The position numbers and the translations under genes were made by a program. Of a stretch of 64,000 nucleotides of DNA, positions 62,249-64,000 are shown piece after piece (the stretch's first letter is position 1; the number at the start of each line of letters is the position of its first letter). Source of the DNA: Gymnogyps californianus. Lineage: Eukaryota; Chordata; Aves; Accipitriformes; Cathartidae. Below the pieces are notes generated by a model, which was given only the letters and a program-made list of their open reading frames with translations, had not been told where the DNA came from and searched no databases. Location: NCBI RefSeq assembly GCF_018139145.2, contig NC_059487.1:6283792-6347791 (forward strand), given 5' to 3'.

Positions 62249-64000
62249 GGGTTTATGCCATCTCCAACCACAACCAGGACATAGCCAGAGCATCGCATTT
62301 GGGAGGAATGGAGTTCATCACCTTTTAGAACAAGATCTCTGGGTTTTTAGCTCTGCAGTGGATGGGGCTGACTCAATCTAGCCCTTATCTAACATGACAT
62401 TATCGTTGTGATATAAATAGTGTCTTATTTGCCTACTTCAGAGGAACAATGTTAGTCAAGAAAAGGTCAAATGGTTTTGCCACAGGGAAAAAGAGCAAAA
62501 ATCTTTTGTAATTTAATATTGCCCCCTTTTTTTGTTTTTTTTGGAAGACAGGAGACTCCAGGTGCTAGTCGCAGAGGAGGGAGAGGAATACAGAAAAGAA
62601 GACAAGGCATATTTATCTAGTCTGCAGTAGCACAAAGCAATAATATTTCAATCATTTCTTAAGGCCCAGGAGGAACTAGTATTCACCCAGCATCTCACTG
62701 ATCTCATGTCTACTTGGAATCCTGCAAACTCTATAGACAAAGTCTGCCCAAACCCGCCTACTTTGACAATGCCGAAATAAGTTATAGCTGCAGGCAAGTC
62801 TAGGACAGATGTACTTGATACACCGAATGAATATATTTTTTTCTTATTCCACAATGCTTATTGCATTGATGCTTTCAATTAATAAAACATTAATAAACAT
62901 GACTTTTACCCACAGGCAGCCATCAAATTGACCCATTTTTAGCCAAATGGGAAAAATACCCAGTTTTAAGTCTTTGAATACATACACAATGTGAGGTTAC
63001 TGCTACTAACCCTCAGATAAGGGCTATACAAATAGCCATGTGTATTTATTAAGGTTGCTTTCAAGCATTTTTCTTATCCTACAGAAAAGAAAGTAGCTCT
63101 GTTACAAAATTTGCATGCAAGACAGGCTGGTATATTCATACTCAGTTGAATAGAGAAATACATACAGCTGGAAGTGAAATTTCTACAAATTACTACATGA
63201 AGGTGACCCAAAGCCCAATTTATTGCTAGCTTTTATTGCTTGCTTTTATTGCTTCCAGCACACTGGTAATCTATGCACATGGCAATACTTCAGTACTAAT
63301 GGAAATCAGTAAACAAGGTCACAAGCGTGTCAAACAGTTGCTTTGCACATTCTAAAAATACTTGTAGGTCCTGTTTGCTAGAACGGCACCGACCTTTCCT
63401 TGTGTCATCCGTGCTGTCTGTGCCACTCACTGGGTGTAGCCCGCACCTACAGCTCATGGTATGCAGGGTGCAATACATCCTACTCGGTGGAAATCAGGGT
63501 AATTGCTAAACTTGTTATCAACCAAATTAGAAAGTAAAATAATTACAGCAAATTTCCCTGTGGGCCATCTTCTGCAGACTACAAAAGACTTCTAAGATAC
63601 TCCAAACCAGCCCATCTTTTCTGGGAAATACCACATATTGAAAAATAATTGTTTATCATTAAATTCAGTTACAGCATGTAAGCTGAATGAGATAAACGAA
63701 GTATCTGACTCAAGTGGAATTGTGTGTTTGGCCCAGACCGTGTGATAACCTGCAAGCTGCCTGTGTATTTTTGCAAAACATGTTTATACAGTGACTGTAA
63801 GCCTTCAGGCTAAACATAACATAGTGCAAAGGGTTACAAGAGAGAGAATGCAGCAGGTCCCCTCAGCTAGTCATCCTTTTCAGTCACAATAAGAAAATCT
63901 GAGATGCAGCAGCAAAGACAACAAAATATATGTAACAGCGGTAGTCTATACAATCTGTGTAAAGAGAATGAAAGGCTCCAGCTATTATTCCAGCCTTGAA

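Larger units (their letters stand above)
44682..64000 (-). other. STK4: STK4 last intron, at least 19.3 kb, no further exon seen
   Basis: I searched the minus strand for the penultimate STK4 exon (EYFEQKEKENQ-like) and for kinase motifs (HRD, DFG, APE) and found none. The intron therefore runs past the window end. It is AT-rich unique DNA with homopolymers (T24 at 53540-53563, A14-G11 at 53622-53646, an A run at 59409-59424), a stem-loop at 54109-54137, small tandem duplications at 62221-62248 and 63229-63254, and a protein-like minus-strand frame at 60844-61143. Confidence 0.75.

Noticed and set aside
1..64000. CRISPR arrays, tRNA or rRNA genes, bacterial operons, intact transposons or endogenous viral genes
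   Set aside because: No such structures were recognised by eye on either strand. Regular spacer arrays, cloverleaf boxes, transposase or polymerase motifs were not seen.

Overview
This is a vertebrate nuclear window, most likely from a bird. No complete bacterial-style genes are present. Instead there are short GT-AG exons, one U12-type AT-AC intron, poly(A) signals, a CpG island and long introns. The gene order MATN4 - WAP-domain gene - KCNS1 - STK4 is the order known from the human 20q13.12 WFDC region, where many more WFDC/SLPI/PI3/SEMG genes lie between MATN4 and KCNS1. The avian assignment is an inference from compact spacing, scarcity of recognisable interspersed repeats, GC-rich intergenic DNA and sauropsid-like residues. 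I could not run a species search.

Layout. (1) 1-4050: the 3' half of matrilin-4 (MATN4, + strand): three EGF modules, the second VWA domain, a coiled coil, and a 3' UTR of about 0.8 kb. Its last intron is AT-AC. (2) 4051-8390: intergenic, no gene seen. (3) 8450-9267: a compact three-exon gene for a 76-residue secreted single-WAP protein. (4) 9290-21000: intergenic, with AT-rich islands that look regulatory, a 27-bp palindrome, and one unusually long unexplained open frame. (5) 21040-34474: KCNS1 (Kv9.1), with a candidate CpG-island first exon ending at 21588, a GC-rich minisatellite directly after its donor, coding exons at 26591-27556 and 33692-34147, and a poly(A) signal at 34469. (6) 34475-41430: intergenic space between convergent genes, with an octamer/homeodomain-rich AT island. 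(7) 41.3-64.0 kb: STK4 (MST1) on the - strand. Only the last coding exon (44523-44681, the SARAH domain) is visible, with its 3' UTR to the left and at least 19 kb of intron to the right.

The genes are unrelated in function: cartilage/neural matrix adaptor, antiprotease-like secreted peptide, silent potassium-channel subunit and Hippo kinase. They form a conserved syntenic block, not a pathway. Base composition changes from GC-rich (left of about 38 kb) to AT-rich (right of about 41 kb).

No wholly new system was found. The observations most worth a second look are the AT-AC intron, the reduction of the WFDC cluster to one visible gene, the minisatellite beside the KCNS1 promoter, several hairpins, candidate conserved noncoding islands, and a protein-like minus-strand segment inside the STK4 intron.
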